Shown: positions 51,796 through 62,501, counted from the first letter of the stretch. The stretch is DNA of 64,000 nt from CAVSUR01 sp963731285 (GCA_963731285.1 CAVSUR010000014.1:1116001-1180000), one strand, 5' to 3'. Made by a program: numbers and translations. Notes: a model not told the origin generated them from the sequence alone.

Positions 51796-52817
51796 GACCG
51801 GGCGGCCTGCCCGGCTCCCACCAGCGTGGTCAGGTCGGCGAGCCGGTTGGAGTAACCCCACTCGTTGTCGTACCACCCGATGACCTTGACCTGGTCCCCG
51901 GCCGTCATCGTGAGCTGCGAGTCGAACGTGCACGAGTACGGGGTCCCGACGATGTCGGAGGAGACGATCGGATCGGCCGTGTAGCGCAGATAGCCCTTCA
52001 GCGGGCCGTCGGCCGCAGTGCGGTAGGCGGCGTTAACCTCCTGCACCGTTGCCTCGCGCTCCACCTGGACCACCAGGTCGGTCACCGATCCGTCCATCAC
52101 CGGAACCCGCATCGCCATGCCGTCGAGCCTGCCCTTCAGCTCCGGCAGCACCAGCGAGGTGGCGCGCGCGGCCCCGGTCGTGGTGGGGATGATGTTCTGC
52201 GCGGCGGCCCGGGCCCGGCGCAGGTCGGAGTGCGGGAAATCCAGGATGACCTGGTCGTTGGTGTAGGCATGGATGGTGGTCATCATGCCCTTGACGATGC
52301 CGAAGCTGTCGTGCAGCACCTTGGCCATCGGCGCCACGCAGTTGGTGGTGCACGAAGCGTTAGAGATGATCTCGTGCCGGGCGGGGTCGTAGGCGGCGTC
52401 GTTGACGCCCATCACGATCGTGATGTCCTCGCCCTTAGCCGGGGCCGAGATGATGACCTTCTTCGCGCCGGCCTGGATGTGCTTGCGGGCGTCGTCAGCG
52501 CTGGTGAACCGGCCGGTGGACTCGATCACGACGTCAGCGCCCAGGTCCGCCCAGGGCAGCGCGGCCGGGTCCCGCTCGGCCAGCACCCTGATCTGGCTGC
52601 CGCCGACGTGAATGACGCCGCCGTCCGCGCGGACCTCGGCGTCCAGGGTGCCGAGCACGGTGTCGTACTTGAGCAGATGGGCCAGGGTGGCCGCGTCCGT
52701 CAGGTCGTTGGCGGCGACGATCTCTATCTCGGCGGCCGTTGCGGGATCAGCGTGAACTGCCCGCCAGAAGTTGCGCCCGATGCGACCGAAGCCATTAATT
52801 CCTACTCGGACAGTCAC
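51792..52817 (-). CDS. gap: Glyceraldehyde-3-phosphate dehydrogenase, type I
   Basis: A 341-residue enzyme. The cofactor site is GINGFGRIGRN and the catalytic Cys156 lies in SNASCTTNCVAPMAKVL. GTG start after GAGGAG. It leads the gap-pgk-tpiA-secG-rbpA set. Upstream, GATAAT and TATAGG on the minus strand near 52890-52900 are -10 candidates. Confidence 0.97.
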   Translation of the reverse strand: MTVRVGINGFGRIGRNFWRAVHADPATAAEIEIVAANDLTDAATLAHLLKYDTVLGTLDAEVRADGGVIHVGGSQIRVLAERDPAALPWADLGADVVIESTGRFTSADDARKHIQAGAKKVIISAPAKGEDITIVMGVNDAAYDPARHEIISNASCTTNCVAPMAKVLHDSFGIVKGMMTTIHAYTNDQVILDFPHSDLRRARAAAQNIIPTTTGAARATSLVLPELKGRLDGMAMRVPVMDGSVTDLVVQVEREATVQEVNAAYRTAADGPLKGYLRYTADPIVSSDIVGTPYSCTFDSQLTMTAGDQVKVIGWYDNEWGYSNRLADLTTLVGAGQAARS

Positions 52818-52950
52818 GCTTGCTCTCCTCGTCTTCTTTGTGCGGATCTCGGCGGTACCGCGTCCCGTCCGAGCCAGAACATTATCGAGCCTATAAACCA
52901 GCCGCCCAGTGACTAACGGGCCCTTTTGACCGGTCCGGGCGGCCCCAGGC

Positions 52951-53931
52951 TCAGGGCACCAGCATGTCGGGGGTCAGGTGCGCCTCCGTGCCGGGAATGC
53001 CCAGCTCGGCGGCCCGCCGGTCGGCCAGCGCGAGCAGCCGCCTGATCCGCCCGGCGATCGCGTCCTTAGTCAGCGCGGGCTCGGCGAGCTGGCCGAGTTC
53101 TTCCAGGCTGGCCTGCCGGTGCTTGATCCGCAACTGGCCGGCCACGATGAGGTGCTCGGGTGCCCCGGAGCCGAGAATCTCCAGCGCCCGCTCGACCCGG
53201 GCCCCGGCGGCCACCGCGGCCCGCGCGCTGCGGCGCAGGTTCGCGTCGTCGAAGTTGGCCAGCCGGCTGGCCGTCGCCCGCACCTCCCGGCGCATCCGCC
53301 GTTCCTCCCAGGTCAGCACGCTGTCGTGCGCGCCCAGCCGGGTCAGCAGCGCGCTGATCGCCTCGCCGTCGCGGACCACGACCCGGTCCACGCCGCGCAC
53401 GTCCCGCGCCTTAGCGTGGATCTTCAGCCGCCGGGCGGCGCCGACCATGGCCAGAGCCGCCTCCGGGCCCGGGCAGGTCACCTCCAGCGACATGGACCGG
53501 CCCGGCTCAGTCAGGCTGCCGTGCGCGAGGAAGGCCCCGCGCCAGGCCGCCTCGCAGTCGCAGGTGGTGCCGGAGACCACCTGCCGCGGCAGGCCGCGCA
53601 CCGGCCGCCCGTGGCTGTCCACCAGGCCGGTCTGGCGGGCCAGGCTCTCCCCGTCGGAGGTCACCCTGACCACGTAGCGGTTTCCCTTGCGCAGGCCGCT
53701 GGGCGCGAGCACGATCAGCTCCGAGGCGTGGCCGAACACGTCGGAGATGTCCTTGCGCAGCCGCCGCGCGACCGCGCCGGTGTCGAGTTCGGCCTCCACC
53801 ACGATCCGCCCGGCCGCCAGGTGCAGGCCGCCGGCGAATCGCAGCAGCGTGGACACCTCTGCCTTGCGGCAGCACGGCTTGACCACGCTGACGCGGCTAA
53901 GTTCGTCCTTGACCAGGCTGGTCAGTGCCAT
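52951..53931 (-). CDS. whiA: WhiA sporulation/cell-division regulator
   Basis: A 326-residue protein with an N-terminal LAGLIDADG-homing-endonuclease-like fold lacking nuclease residues and a C-terminal helix-turn-helix (about residues 265-320). MALTSLVKDELSRVSV at the start, SGTTCDCEAAWRGAFLAHGSL in the middle and PALTKDAIAGRIRRLLALAD near the end match the family. In Streptomyces WhiA and WhiB co-activate sporulation-septation genes; in non-sporulating bacteria it influences division. Its start overlaps the yvcK stop by one base. Confidence 0.96.
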   Translation of the reverse strand: MALTSLVKDELSRVSVVKPCCRKAEVSTLLRFAGGLHLAAGRIVVEAELDTGAVARRLRKDISDVFGHASELIVLAPSGLRKGNRYVVRVTSDGESLARQTGLVDSHGRPVRGLPRQVVSGTTCDCEAAWRGAFLAHGSLTEPGRSMSLEVTCPGPEAALAMVGAARRLKIHAKARDVRGVDRVVVRDGEAISALLTRLGAHDSVLTWEERRMRREVRATASRLANFDDANLRRSARAAVAAGARVERALEILGSGAPEHLIVAGQLRIKHRQASLEELGQLAEPALTKDAIAGRIRRLLALADRRAAELGIPGTEAHLTPDMLVP

Positions 53932-54962
53932 CAGCGTTGCTCCCCCTTGAATATCTGCGCGAATGCGCCCGCCATCCGCCGCGGATCGTGGCGCGGTGAC
54001 CCGTCCCCCATGGCCAGGTCAGCCAGCACCAGCCGGCCACCGAGCAGGCTGGCGGCCTTCTCCAGCTCGGCGGTCGTTCCCGCTACCGCGGCGCGGTCGG
54101 CGAGCACGACGTCGATCACCAGGCCCGGCGCATGATCGACGAGTACCTCCAGGTGCGTGTGCGGCGCGAAGCCCGCCGTCTCGCCTGGCTGGGAAATAAG
54201 GTTCAGCGCGACCAGCCGCCGGGCGCGGGTCCCGACCAGCGCCGTGGCCAGTTCGGGGACCAGCAGGTGGGGGATCACGCTGGTGAACCACGAGCCAGGC
54301 CCGAGTACGACCCAGTCGGCCTCCCCGACAGCGGCGACAGCTTCGGTACAGGCAGGCGGGTCGGCGGGTACCAATGACAACGACCGTACCCGGCCGGTGG
54401 TCGATGCGCAGGCGACCTGGCCGCGAACGGTGCTCAGTTCGTCCGGCCTGGCCGGGTCCGCGCCCTCGACCTCCGCGACCAGGTCAAGCGGCACGGAGGC
54501 CATCGGCAGCACCCGGCCGTGCGCGCCCAGCAGCCTGCCGACCCAGTCCAGGCCCTGGACTGGGTCGCCGAGCAGCTCCCACAGCGCCACGATGAGCAGG
54601 TTGCCGACCGCGTGGCCGCCGAGCCGGTCCTCCCCGCCGCCGGGCCGGTCATCCCCGCCGGTGCCGCCCCCGGCTGGTCCGCCGGTGCCGGGCAGGCCGC
54701 TCAGCCGGTGCTGCACCACCTTGCTCCAGGTGGTGCCCCAGGCGTCATCACCGCATAGCGCGGCCAGGGCCATCCGCAGGTCCCCGGGCGGCAGCACGCC
54801 GTACTGGCGGCGCAGCCGCCCGCTCGAGCCGCCGTCGTCGGCGACGGTGACGATCGCGGTCAGCTCCCTGGTGACACGGCGCAGCGCGGACAGCGAGGCG
54901 GCCAGGCCGTGGCCGCCGCCCAGGGCGACGACCTTCTGGCTCGGCTGGCGGAGTCCCGTCAT
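53931..54962 (-). CDS. yvcK: UDP-sugar-binding YvcK/CofD-like protein
   Basis: A 343-residue gluconeogenesis-factor family protein. GGGHGLAASLSALRRVT and TVADDGGSSGRLRRQYGVLPPGDLRMALAAL are the nucleotide-binding hallmarks. VGNLLIVALWELLGD and WVVLGPGSWFTSVIPHLLV follow. A Gly-rich insert sits at about residues 95-110. YvcK binds UDP-GlcNAc and links metabolism to cell-wall growth. Start overlaps the rapZ stop as ATGA. Confidence 0.95.
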   Translation of the reverse strand: MTGLRQPSQKVVALGGGHGLAASLSALRRVTRELTAIVTVADDGGSSGRLRRQYGVLPPGDLRMALAALCGDDAWGTTWSKVVQHRLSGLPGTGGPAGGGTGGDDRPGGGEDRLGGHAVGNLLIVALWELLGDPVQGLDWVGRLLGAHGRVLPMASVPLDLVAEVEGADPARPDELSTVRGQVACASTTGRVRSLSLVPADPPACTEAVAAVGEADWVVLGPGSWFTSVIPHLLVPELATALVGTRARRLVALNLISQPGETAGFAPHTHLEVLVDHAPGLVIDVVLADRAAVAGTTAELEKAASLLGGRLVLADLAMGDGSPRHDPRRMAGAFAQIFKGEQR

Positions 54963-55834
54963 TCCCGCCCCAGATCGCGGTGCGCCACACTGATGCCGGT
55001 CCGGGACCGGGCCAGCCGGACCGCGATCTCCTCGGCCATCGCCACGCTGCGGTGCTTGCCGCCGGTGCAGCCGACGGCCAGCAGCACGTAGTGCTTGCCG
55101 GTCTGCTCGTATCCCGCGAGCGCGATCTGGACCGAGGCGACGTAGGCGTCCAGGAACCCGGTCGCGCCCGGCTGGCCGAGCACGTACTCGCGGACTGGCT
55201 CATCCTGCCCGGTCAGCGGGGCCAGCTCGGGCACCCAGTGCGGATTGGGCAGGAACCGGCAGTCGGCGACCATGTCCGCGTCCACCGGCAAGCCGTACTT
55301 GAACCCGAACGAGACGATGTTGATCCGCATCGTCTGCCCGGTGTCCTCGCCGAACTGGTCGCGCATCCGGGCCCGCAGCTCGTGCACGTTCAGCTCGGAG
55401 GTATCGATCAGCAGGTCGGCGTCGGCTCGAAGGGCCGCCAGCTGCTCTCGCTCGGCGCTGATCCCGTCGACCACCCGGCCGTTCTCCTGCAGCGGGTGCG
55501 GGCGGCGGACGCTGTCGAACCTGCGCACCAGGGTCTGGTCGTCAGCCTCGAGGAATACCACGTACGGCCGGACGCCGCGGCTGTCCAGCTCGGTGATCAC
55601 CGACTTCAGGTCGGTGGAGAACGCGCGGCTGCGCAGGTCGACCACGGCGGCCAGCCGGGGCACCGATTCCTTGGCCCGGCGGGCCAGGTCCGACATCATC
55701 GGCAGCAGGTCGGGTGGCATGTTGTCGGCCACGAACCAGTCCAGGTCCTCGAGCGATTTCGCGGCGGTGCTGCGCCCGGCGCCGGACATGCCCGTGATGA
55801 TGACGATCTCCGGCGACTGCTCGCTGCCCCTCAT
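54959..55834 (-). CDS. rapZ: RNase adapter RapZ (YvcJ) P-loop protein
   Basis: A 291-residue NTP-binding protein. Walker A is GMSGAGRSTAAK, Walker B-like VVFLEADDQTLVRR, and the C-terminal domain has GFKYGLPVDADMVADCRFLPNP and GCTGGKHRSVAMAE. In E. coli RapZ controls GlcN6P-sensing sRNA decay; the actinobacterial role is less clear. Start overlaps the uvrC stop (ATGA). Confidence 0.95.
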   Translation of the reverse strand: MRGSEQSPEIVIITGMSGAGRSTAAKSLEDLDWFVADNMPPDLLPMMSDLARRAKESVPRLAAVVDLRSRAFSTDLKSVITELDSRGVRPYVVFLEADDQTLVRRFDSVRRPHPLQENGRVVDGISAEREQLAALRADADLLIDTSELNVHELRARMRDQFGEDTGQTMRINIVSFGFKYGLPVDADMVADCRFLPNPHWVPELAPLTGQDEPVREYVLGQPGATGFLDAYVASVQIALAGYEQTGKHYVLLAVGCTGGKHRSVAMAEEIAVRLARSRTGISVAHRDLGRE

Positions 55835-57888
55835 GCCCGGCCCGCCGCCGTCTCCCGTTCCGCCGTGCCCCCGCCCCCGGTGCCCGTCTCCCCGGCGCCC
55901 GGGTCGTGCAGGGCCGCGACGATGCTGGCCGCCAGCCGGTCCCCGAAGCCGGGCAGCGCGGCGACCTGATCGGCCGACGCCTGCCGCAGCCTGCGCACCG
56001 AGCCGAACTCCCGCAGCAGTGCTGCCCGCCGGACCGGGCCGAGTCCCGGCACGTCATCCAGCTCGCTGACGGTCAGCGCCGCCGACCGCTTGACCCGGTG
56101 ATAGGTGATCGCGAACCGGTGCGCCTCGTCCCTGACCCGCTGCAGCAGATACAATCCCTCGCTGGTGCGCGGCAGGATGACCGGCCCCTCCTCGCCGGGC
56201 AGCCACACTTCTTCCAGCCGCTTGGCCAGCCCGCACACCGAGACGTCGACCACGCCGATTTCCTCCAGCGCAGTCACCGCCGCGGCGACCTGGGCCGGCC
56301 CGCCGTCGATCACCAGCAGGTTGGGCGGGTAGGCAAATTTGCGCCGGGCCGTCGGCTCGCCCTCCGGCTGGGCACCGGCGTCCTGACTGTCCACCGCAGG
56401 CTGCTGCTCAGCCAGGTACCGGCGGAACCGGCGGGTGATCACCTCGCGGATGGCGGCGACGTCGTCGGTGCCATCCAGCCCCTTGATCGCGAACCGGCGG
56501 TATTCCGACTTGCGGGCCAGCCCGTCCTCGAACACCACCATCGACGCCACCACGTGCGTGCCCTGCAGGTTGGAGACGTCGTAGCTCTCGATCCGCAGCG
56601 GCGCGTCGTCCAGCCCGAGCGCGTCCTGGATCTCGGCCAGGGCCCGGCTGCGGGTGGTCAGGTCGCTGGCCCGCCGGGTCTTGTGCAGGGCCAGCGACTC
56701 CATTGCGTTCCTGGCCACCGTGTCCAGCAGGGCCTTCTTGTCGCCGCGCTGCGGCACCCGGAGGCTGACCCGGCGGCCGCGGCGGCCTGCGAGCCATTCC
56801 TCGACGGCGGCGGCGTCCGGCGGCAGCGCGGCCACCAGCACCTCGCGCGGTATCGCTCCGGGCTCCGCTCCGTGGTCCTCGGCAGGGCCGCCGCGCGGCA
56901 GCCGCCCCGACCGCTGGCTGCCGCCGGGACCGGTCGCGTCCCTGGCGGCCTGGTCGTCCCCGTAGACCTGGCCAAGGAACTGCTCGACCAGCTCGCCGCT
57001 GCTCACCTCCTCGACCTTGTCGACCACCCAGCCGCGCTGGCCGCGGACCCGCCCGCCGCGGACGTAGAAGACCTGCACCGCCGCCTCGAGCTGATCCTCG
57101 GCCAGCGCGATGACGTCGCAGTCGGTGCCGTCGGGCAGCACCACGGCCTGCTTCTCCAGGGCCCGCTGCAGGGCCTGGATATCGTCGCGCAGCCGGGCGG
57201 CCCGCTCGTACTCCTCGGCGTCCGACGCCCGGCGCATCTCGGACTCCAGCCGCCGGAGGAACTTTCCCGTCTGCCCGGCCATGAAGTCGCAGAACTCCTC
57301 GGCCAGCTCGCGGTGCGCGGCCGCGCTGATCCTGTCCACGCACGGTGCCGAGCACTTGCCGATGTAGCCGAGCAGGCACGGCCTGCCGATCTGCCCGGCC
57401 CGCTTGAACACTCCGGCCGAGCAGGTCCGCACCGGGAAGACCCGCAGCAGCGTATCCACGGTGTCGCGGATCGCCCACGCGTGTGAGTAAGGCCCGAAGT
57501 AGCGGACCCCGCGCCGCCTGGCCCCGCGCAGCACCATCACCCGCGGGTACTCCTCGTCCATCGTCACAGCCAGGTAGGGGTAACTCTTGTCGTCCCGGTA
57601 CCGGACGTTGAAGCGCGGATCGAACTCCTTGATCCACGAGTACTCCAGCTGGAGTGCCTCGACCTCAGTGGTCACGATCGTCCAGTCGACCCGGGCGGCA
57701 GCCCGCAGCATCGACTGGGTGCGGGGATGCAGGCCGGCGAAATCGGCAAAGTAGGAGTTAAGGCGGGACCGCAGGGACTTGGCCTTGCCGACGTAGATAA
57801 CCCGGCCGCGCTCGTCGCGGAACCGGTAGACGCCGGGTGACTCGGGGATGGAGCCGTAGGCCGGCCGGTAGCTCGCCGGATCTGCCAC
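55831..57888 (-). CDS. uvrC: Excinuclease ABC subunit C
   Basis: A 685-residue nucleotide-excision-repair nuclease. The GIY-YIG domain opens the protein (GVYRFRDERGRVIYVGKAKSLRSRLNSYF, about residues 19-47), then a Cys-rich segment (RPCLLGYIGKCSAPC), the UVR motif, the RNase-H-like C-terminal nuclease (IESYDVSNLQGTHVVASMVVFEDG, DGGPAQV) and two helix-hairpin-helix motifs (DDVPGLGPVRRAALLREFG, ALPGFGDRLAASI). A Gly/Pro/Arg insert lies around residues 312-335. GTG start at 57888. It leads the uvrC-rapZ-yvcK-whiA operon. Confidence 0.97.
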   Translation of the reverse strand: MADPASYRPAYGSIPESPGVYRFRDERGRVIYVGKAKSLRSRLNSYFADFAGLHPRTQSMLRAAARVDWTIVTTEVEALQLEYSWIKEFDPRFNVRYRDDKSYPYLAVTMDEEYPRVMVLRGARRRGVRYFGPYSHAWAIRDTVDTLLRVFPVRTCSAGVFKRAGQIGRPCLLGYIGKCSAPCVDRISAAAHRELAEEFCDFMAGQTGKFLRRLESEMRRASDAEEYERAARLRDDIQALQRALEKQAVVLPDGTDCDVIALAEDQLEAAVQVFYVRGGRVRGQRGWVVDKVEEVSSGELVEQFLGQVYGDDQAARDATGPGGSQRSGRLPRGGPAEDHGAEPGAIPREVLVAALPPDAAAVEEWLAGRRGRRVSLRVPQRGDKKALLDTVARNAMESLALHKTRRASDLTTRSRALAEIQDALGLDDAPLRIESYDVSNLQGTHVVASMVVFEDGLARKSEYRRFAIKGLDGTDDVAAIREVITRRFRRYLAEQQPAVDSQDAGAQPEGEPTARRKFAYPPNLLVIDGGPAQVAAAVTALEEIGVVDVSVCGLAKRLEEVWLPGEEGPVILPRTSEGLYLLQRVRDEAHRFAITYHRVKRSAALTVSELDDVPGLGPVRRAALLREFGSVRRLRQASADQVAALPGFGDRLAASIVAALHDPGAGETGTGGGGTAERETAAGRA

Positions 57889-57940
57889 ACCGCAACTCTA
57901 TGCGCGCGCCCGCGCCGGGCTGGCCGTTAAGCGGCCGCGA

Positions 57941-58282
57941 TTAACGCGCGTCGCGCTGGCGGGATCCGTAGGCCGGGGCGAACAGCACCACCGCGGCCAG
58001 GTCCTGCCTGATATCGGCGAACCTGTGCGCCTCGCCGGCGGCGACGTAGACGACCGAGCCCGGGCCGACGCTGACCCGCTGGCCCCCCGATTCGAGGCTG
58101 GCCCGCCCCGTGGTCACTACGTAGATCTCGTCCTCGGTGTGCGGGTCCTGGTCGTCGGAGCCGCCGGCCGGGATCGAGTAGGTGCCCACGGACAGATCGG
58201 CGGCCGCGAAATGCTCCGCCCAGTGGGTGAGATCCGCGCCGTCCGGCGGCGTGTAGACGCCGGCGCCGGTGATTTCCTGCAT
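57941..58282 (-). CDS. Cupin-domain protein
   Basis: A 113-residue single-domain cupin. The metal motif is present (PHTEDEIYVVTTG, then GPGSVVYVAAGEAHRF). The ATG at 58282 has GGAGGAGAG upstream, which decides it against a longer frame to 58429. It may be an enzyme or a small sensor; substrate unknown. It lies 52 bases upstream of uvrC on the same strand. Confidence 0.88.
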   Translation of the reverse strand: MQEITGAGVYTPPDGADLTHWAEHFAAADLSVGTYSIPAGGSDDQDPHTEDEIYVVTTGRASLESGGQRVSVGPGSVVYVAAGEAHRFADIRQDLAAVVLFAPAYGSRQRDAR

Positions 58283-58363
58283 GCGCTCTCCTCCGTAGCC
58301 TGACTGGTTCAGTCTGGCCCACCAGGGGCTGCCCCGATCGGGCAGGCGTGCCAGGCTATCCGG

Positions 58364-59596
58364 GTGCAGATCGCCGTCGCCGTGACCGCGCTCGCGGTTC
58401 TCGCATGGGTCTACCTGCTGGCCGGGCACGGCGGGTTCTGGCGCACCGGCCAGCGGCTGCCGCCGCTGAGCCCAGCCGGCCCCGCTAGTCCGGCCGGGCC
58501 AGCCGGCTACCCGGCCGTGGCCGCGGTGGTCCCGGCCAGGGACGAGGCGGCCATCTTGCCGCAGACGCTGCCGACGCTGCTGGCCCAGGACTATCCGGGC
58601 CCGCTGCGGGTGGTCCTGGTCGACGACGACAGCTCCGACGGCACCGCTGATGTCGCGGCGGCCCTGGCGAGCCAGGCCGGAAGCAGCCAGGGCGGGGGCG
58701 GCGGCGGCCCAGCTCGGCTGGTGGTCGTCTCCGGCACTGTGACCCCGGACGGCTGGGCCGGCAAGGTCTGGGCGATGGCGCAGGGCCTGCAGGCGGCCGG
58801 GAGCGCCGAGTACGTCATGTTCACCGACGCTGACATTAGCTACCAGCCAGGGGTGCTGGCCGACCTGGTGCGGGCAGCCCAGGGCACGCGAGCGTCGCTG
58901 GTGTCCCAGATGGCGCTACTGCGGGCGGAGTCAGCCGCCGAGCGGCTGCTGGTGCCGGCCTTCGTGTATTTCTTCGCCCAGCTGTACCCGTTCCGCCGGG
59001 TGAACCGGCCCGGCGGGCGCACCGCGGCGGCGGCGGGCGGCTGCATGCTGGTGCGCCGCGAGGCGCTGACCGCGGCCGGCGGGCTGGCGGCGATCCGGGA
59101 CGCGCGCATCGATGACGTCGCGCTGGGACGGCTGCTCAAGCGCGGCCCGGTGCCGGGCCGGTGCTGGCTCGGGCTCAGCACGCAGGTGCGCAGCCGACGC
59201 CCCTATCCGCGGCTGGCGCAGGTCTGGGACATGGTGGCGCGCAGCGCCTACACCCAGCTGCGCTACTCCCCGGTCGCGCTGGCCGGGACGGTGATCGGCC
59301 TGGCCTGGCTGTACCTGCTGCCGCCGATGGCGGCCCTGGCCGGCCTTGGGCTCGTCCTGGCGGGCGCCGGTACCACGGCGGTGTGGCTGGCCGGGCTGGG
59401 CGCGGCCGGCTGGCTGATCATGTCGGTCACGTTCGTGCCGATGCTGCGGCTGTACCGGCTGTCGCCGCTGCGCGCACCCGGGCTGCCGCTGCTCGCCGCG
59501 CTGTACGCGGCGATGACGGCGGACTCGGCCCGGCGGCACCGGGCCGGCCGCGGCGGCGAGTGGAAGGGCCGCGCGATCGCGGCCCGCAGCCGGTGA
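58364..59596 (+). CDS. Hopanoid-associated (HpnB-like) family 2 glycosyltransferase
   Basis: A 410-residue membrane-linked GT2 enzyme. A signal-anchor helix at residues 1-24 precedes the GT-A domain: VVPARDEAAILPQTLPTLLAQDYPG, VLVDDDSSDGTAD (DXD-like), FTDADISYQPGVL and DARIDDVALGRLLKRG. Four hydrophobic helices follow, and the protein ends WKGRAIAARSR, as HpnB proteins do. Other hopanoid genes are not in the window, so the lipid acceptor is uncertain. A leaderless start is possible (CAGGCT six bases before GTG). Confidence 0.87.
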   Translation: MQIAVAVTALAVLAWVYLLAGHGGFWRTGQRLPPLSPAGPASPAGPAGYPAVAAVVPARDEAAILPQTLPTLLAQDYPGPLRVVLVDDDSSDGTADVAAALASQAGSSQGGGGGGPARLVVVSGTVTPDGWAGKVWAMAQGLQAAGSAEYVMFTDADISYQPGVLADLVRAAQGTRASLVSQMALLRAESAAERLLVPAFVYFFAQLYPFRRVNRPGGRTAAAAGGCMLVRREALTAAGGLAAIRDARIDDVALGRLLKRGPVPGRCWLGLSTQVRSRRPYPRLAQVWDMVARSAYTQLRYSPVALAGTVIGLAWLYLLPPMAALAGLGLVLAGAGTTAVWLAGLGAAGWLIMSVTFVPMLRLYRLSPLRAPGLPLLAALYAAMTADSARRHRAGRGGEWKGRAIAARSR

Positions 59597-59642
59597 CCTG
59601 GCCGGGCTTGCCGTTACGTAGATCATGAGGCTCGGCGGTGGC

Positions 59643-62501
59643 TCAGCTCTCGAACGCCTCCGGCGGAGGGCAGGCGCAGACCAGGTGCCGGTCGCCGTAG
59701 GCGCCGTCGATCCGGCGGACCGGCGGCCAGTACTTGAATCTGCGATCGCCCGGCACCGGGTAGGCCGCGTACTCCCGCTGGTAGGGATGCTTCCAGTCAT
59801 CGGCCAGCAGCATGCTGGCGGTGTGCGGGGCGTTCTTCAGCGGGTTGTCGCGACTGTCGTACTCCCCCGACGCGACCTTCTCGATCTCGCCCGCGATGGA
59901 GATCATCGCGGCGCAGAACCGGTCCAGCTCGGCCAGGTCCTCGCTCTCGGTCGGCTCTACCATCAGCGTCCCGGCCACCGGGAACGACATGGTCGGGGCG
60001 TGGAAGCCGTAGTCGATCAGCCGCTTGGCCACGTCCTCGGCGGTGATGCCGGTGCGGCTGGTGACCGCCCGCAGGTCCAGGATGCACTCGTGCGCGACCA
60101 GGCCGCCGCGGCCGGCGTAGAGCACCGGAAAGTGCGGGTTCAGCCGACGGGCCACGTAGTTCGCGGCCAGGATCGCCGCACCGGTAGCGCGGCGCAGCCC
60201 GTCGGCCCCCATCATCGCGATGTAGGCCCAGGAGATCGGCAGGATGCCGGCCGACCCGAACGGGGCGGCCGCCACCGGGAACTGCTGGCCGGGCAGGAAC
60301 GGCGCCAGGTGCGCCCGGGCCGCCACCGGCCCGACGCCCGGGCCGCCGCCGCCGTGCGGGATGCAGAATGTCTTATGCAGGTTCAGGTGCGACACGTCGC
60401 CGCCGAAGTCGGCCGGGCGCGCCAGCCCGACCAGCGCGTTGAGGTTGGCGCCGTCGATGTAGATCTGGCCGCCGGCCGCGTGCACCTGCTCGCACACGGT
60501 GCTGATCGTGGCCTCGAACACCCCGTTGGTCGACGGGTAGGTCACCATGATCGCGGCGATCGCGCCGTCGTGCGCGGCCAGCTTCGCGGTCAGGTCACCG
60601 AGATCAATGGCGCCGTCGGAGCCGCACTTGACCACGACCACCCGCAGGCCGGCCAGCACCGCCGACGCCGCGTTGGTGCCGTGCGCGGACTCGGGGATCA
60701 GGCAGACATCGCGCTGTGGCTCGCGGCGCGCGCGGTGGTAATCACGGATCGCCAGCAGGCCGGCCAGCTCGCCCTGCGACCCGGCGTTCGGCTGCACTGA
60801 CACCGCGTCGTACCCGGTGATCTCCGCCAGCCAGCCTGCCAGCTCGCCGATCAGCTCGGCATAGCCCGCCGCCTGGTCCGCGGGCGCGAACGGGTGCAGG
60901 TCCGCCCACTGCGGCCAGCTGATGGCCTCCATCTCGGCGGCGGCGTTGAGCTTCATCGTGCAGGAGCCGAGCGGGATCATCGACCGGTCCAGCGCGATGT
61001 CCTCGTCGGCCAGCCGGCGCAGGTAGCGCAGCATGCCGGTCTCGCTGCGGTGGCTGGCGAACACCGGGTGGGTCAGGTAGTCCGACGAGCGCGCCAGGCC
61101 GTCCGGCAGCGGATACGGCAGGCCGCCGGCCTCGGATCGCCCGGCGTCCTGGTGCGCCAGTCCCGGCGCGCCATGGCCCGGCGTGATCTCGTCCGAGCCG
61201 GTCAGGGCCCTCGCTACCGCCCGCAGGTCGGCGTCGGTGGTGGTCTCATCGCAGGCGATCTGCACGGTGTCCGGGCCGGCCAGGTGCAGATTGATCCCGG
61301 CCGCCCGGGCCCGCGCGACCGCGTCGGCGGCGCCGCCGGGCACCGCGACGGCCAGGGTGTCGAAGAACACCGGGTGGCGCAGCTCCAGGCCCTGGCCGCG
61401 CAGCGCGGCGGCCAGCGCGGCGGCCCGGCCGTGCACCCGCTCGGCGATCGCCCGCAGCCCGTCCGGGCCGTGGTAGGCGGCGTACATGGCCGCGATCACC
61501 GCCAGCAGCACCTGCGCGGTGCAGATGTTGCTGGTGGCCCGCTCCCGCCGGATGTGCTGCTCGCGCACCTGCAGCGCGAGCCGGTAGGCCGGATTGCCGT
61601 CGGCGTCCACCGAGACGCCGACCAGGCGGCCGGGCAGCTGGCGCTTGAGCGACTCGCGAGACGCAAATGTAGCCCGCGTGCGGCCCGCCGTAGCCCATGG
61701 GCACGCCGAACCGCTGGGTGGTGCCGACCGCCGACGTCGGCGCCGAGCTCGCCGGGCGGGGTCGAGCAGCGTCAGCGCCAGCAGGTCGGCTGCTACTGCG
61801 GCCAGCGCGCCGCGATCGTGCGCCGCCTCGATGGCCGGCCGCGGGTCAGTCACGGCGCCGCTCGCCCCGGGGTACTGCAGCAGCACGCCGAACAGCTCCC
61901 CGTCGGGCTGGGCGGCGATCAGCTCGGGCGTGACCGGCGCCGGTGACCAGCTCGATGCCGAGCGGCTCGGCCCGGGTGGCGAGCACGGCCAGGGTCTGCG
62001 GCAGGCAGTCGGCGTCGGCCAGGAACACCCGGCCCCGGCCCGCGGCCCGCCGGGCCAGCGTCATCGCCTCGGCCGCGGCGGTGGCCTCGTCCAGCATCGA
62101 TGCGCCGGCCACCGGCAGTGCCGTGAGGTCTTCGACCATCGTCTGGAAGTTCAGCAGCGCCTCCAGGCGGCCCTGCGAGATCTCCGGCTGGTAGGGCGTG
62201 TACGCGGTGTACCAGGCCGGGTTCTCCAGCACGTTGCGGCGGATCACCGCAGGCGTCACCGTGCCGTAGTAGCCGAGGCCGATCATCGAGGTGAGCACGT
62301 GTTGCGGGCGGCAAGCTGGCGCAGCCCGGCCAGCGCCTGCTCTTCGGTCAGCGGGCCGGGCAGCCGCAGGGCGCCGCGGGCGGCGATGTCGGCGGGCAGC
62401 GCCGCGGCGGTGAGATCATCCAGCGTAGAGTGACCGATCTCGTCCAGCATGCGCTGCTGCTGGGCGTCCGCAGGGCCGATGTGCCGGTGCGCGAAGTCCA
62501 C
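59643..62501 (-). pseudogene. gcvP: Glycine dehydrogenase (P-protein) with clustered frameshifts
   Basis: The frames together encode a full-length P-protein of the glycine cleavage system, which decarboxylates glycine with PLP. MDFAHRHIGPADAQQQRMLDEIG opens it (GTG 62501 after AGGAGG); then TSMIGLGYYGTVTPAVIRRNVLENPAWYTAYTPYQPEISQGRLEALLNFQTM in a second frame. From about 61660 to the stop the frame is intact, including the PLP Lys in DVSHLNLHKTFCIPHGGGGPG. Five single-base shifts lie at about 62298 (deletion) and 61938, 61758, 61730 and 61662 (insertions). A glycine riboswitch lies upstream. Confidence 0.88.
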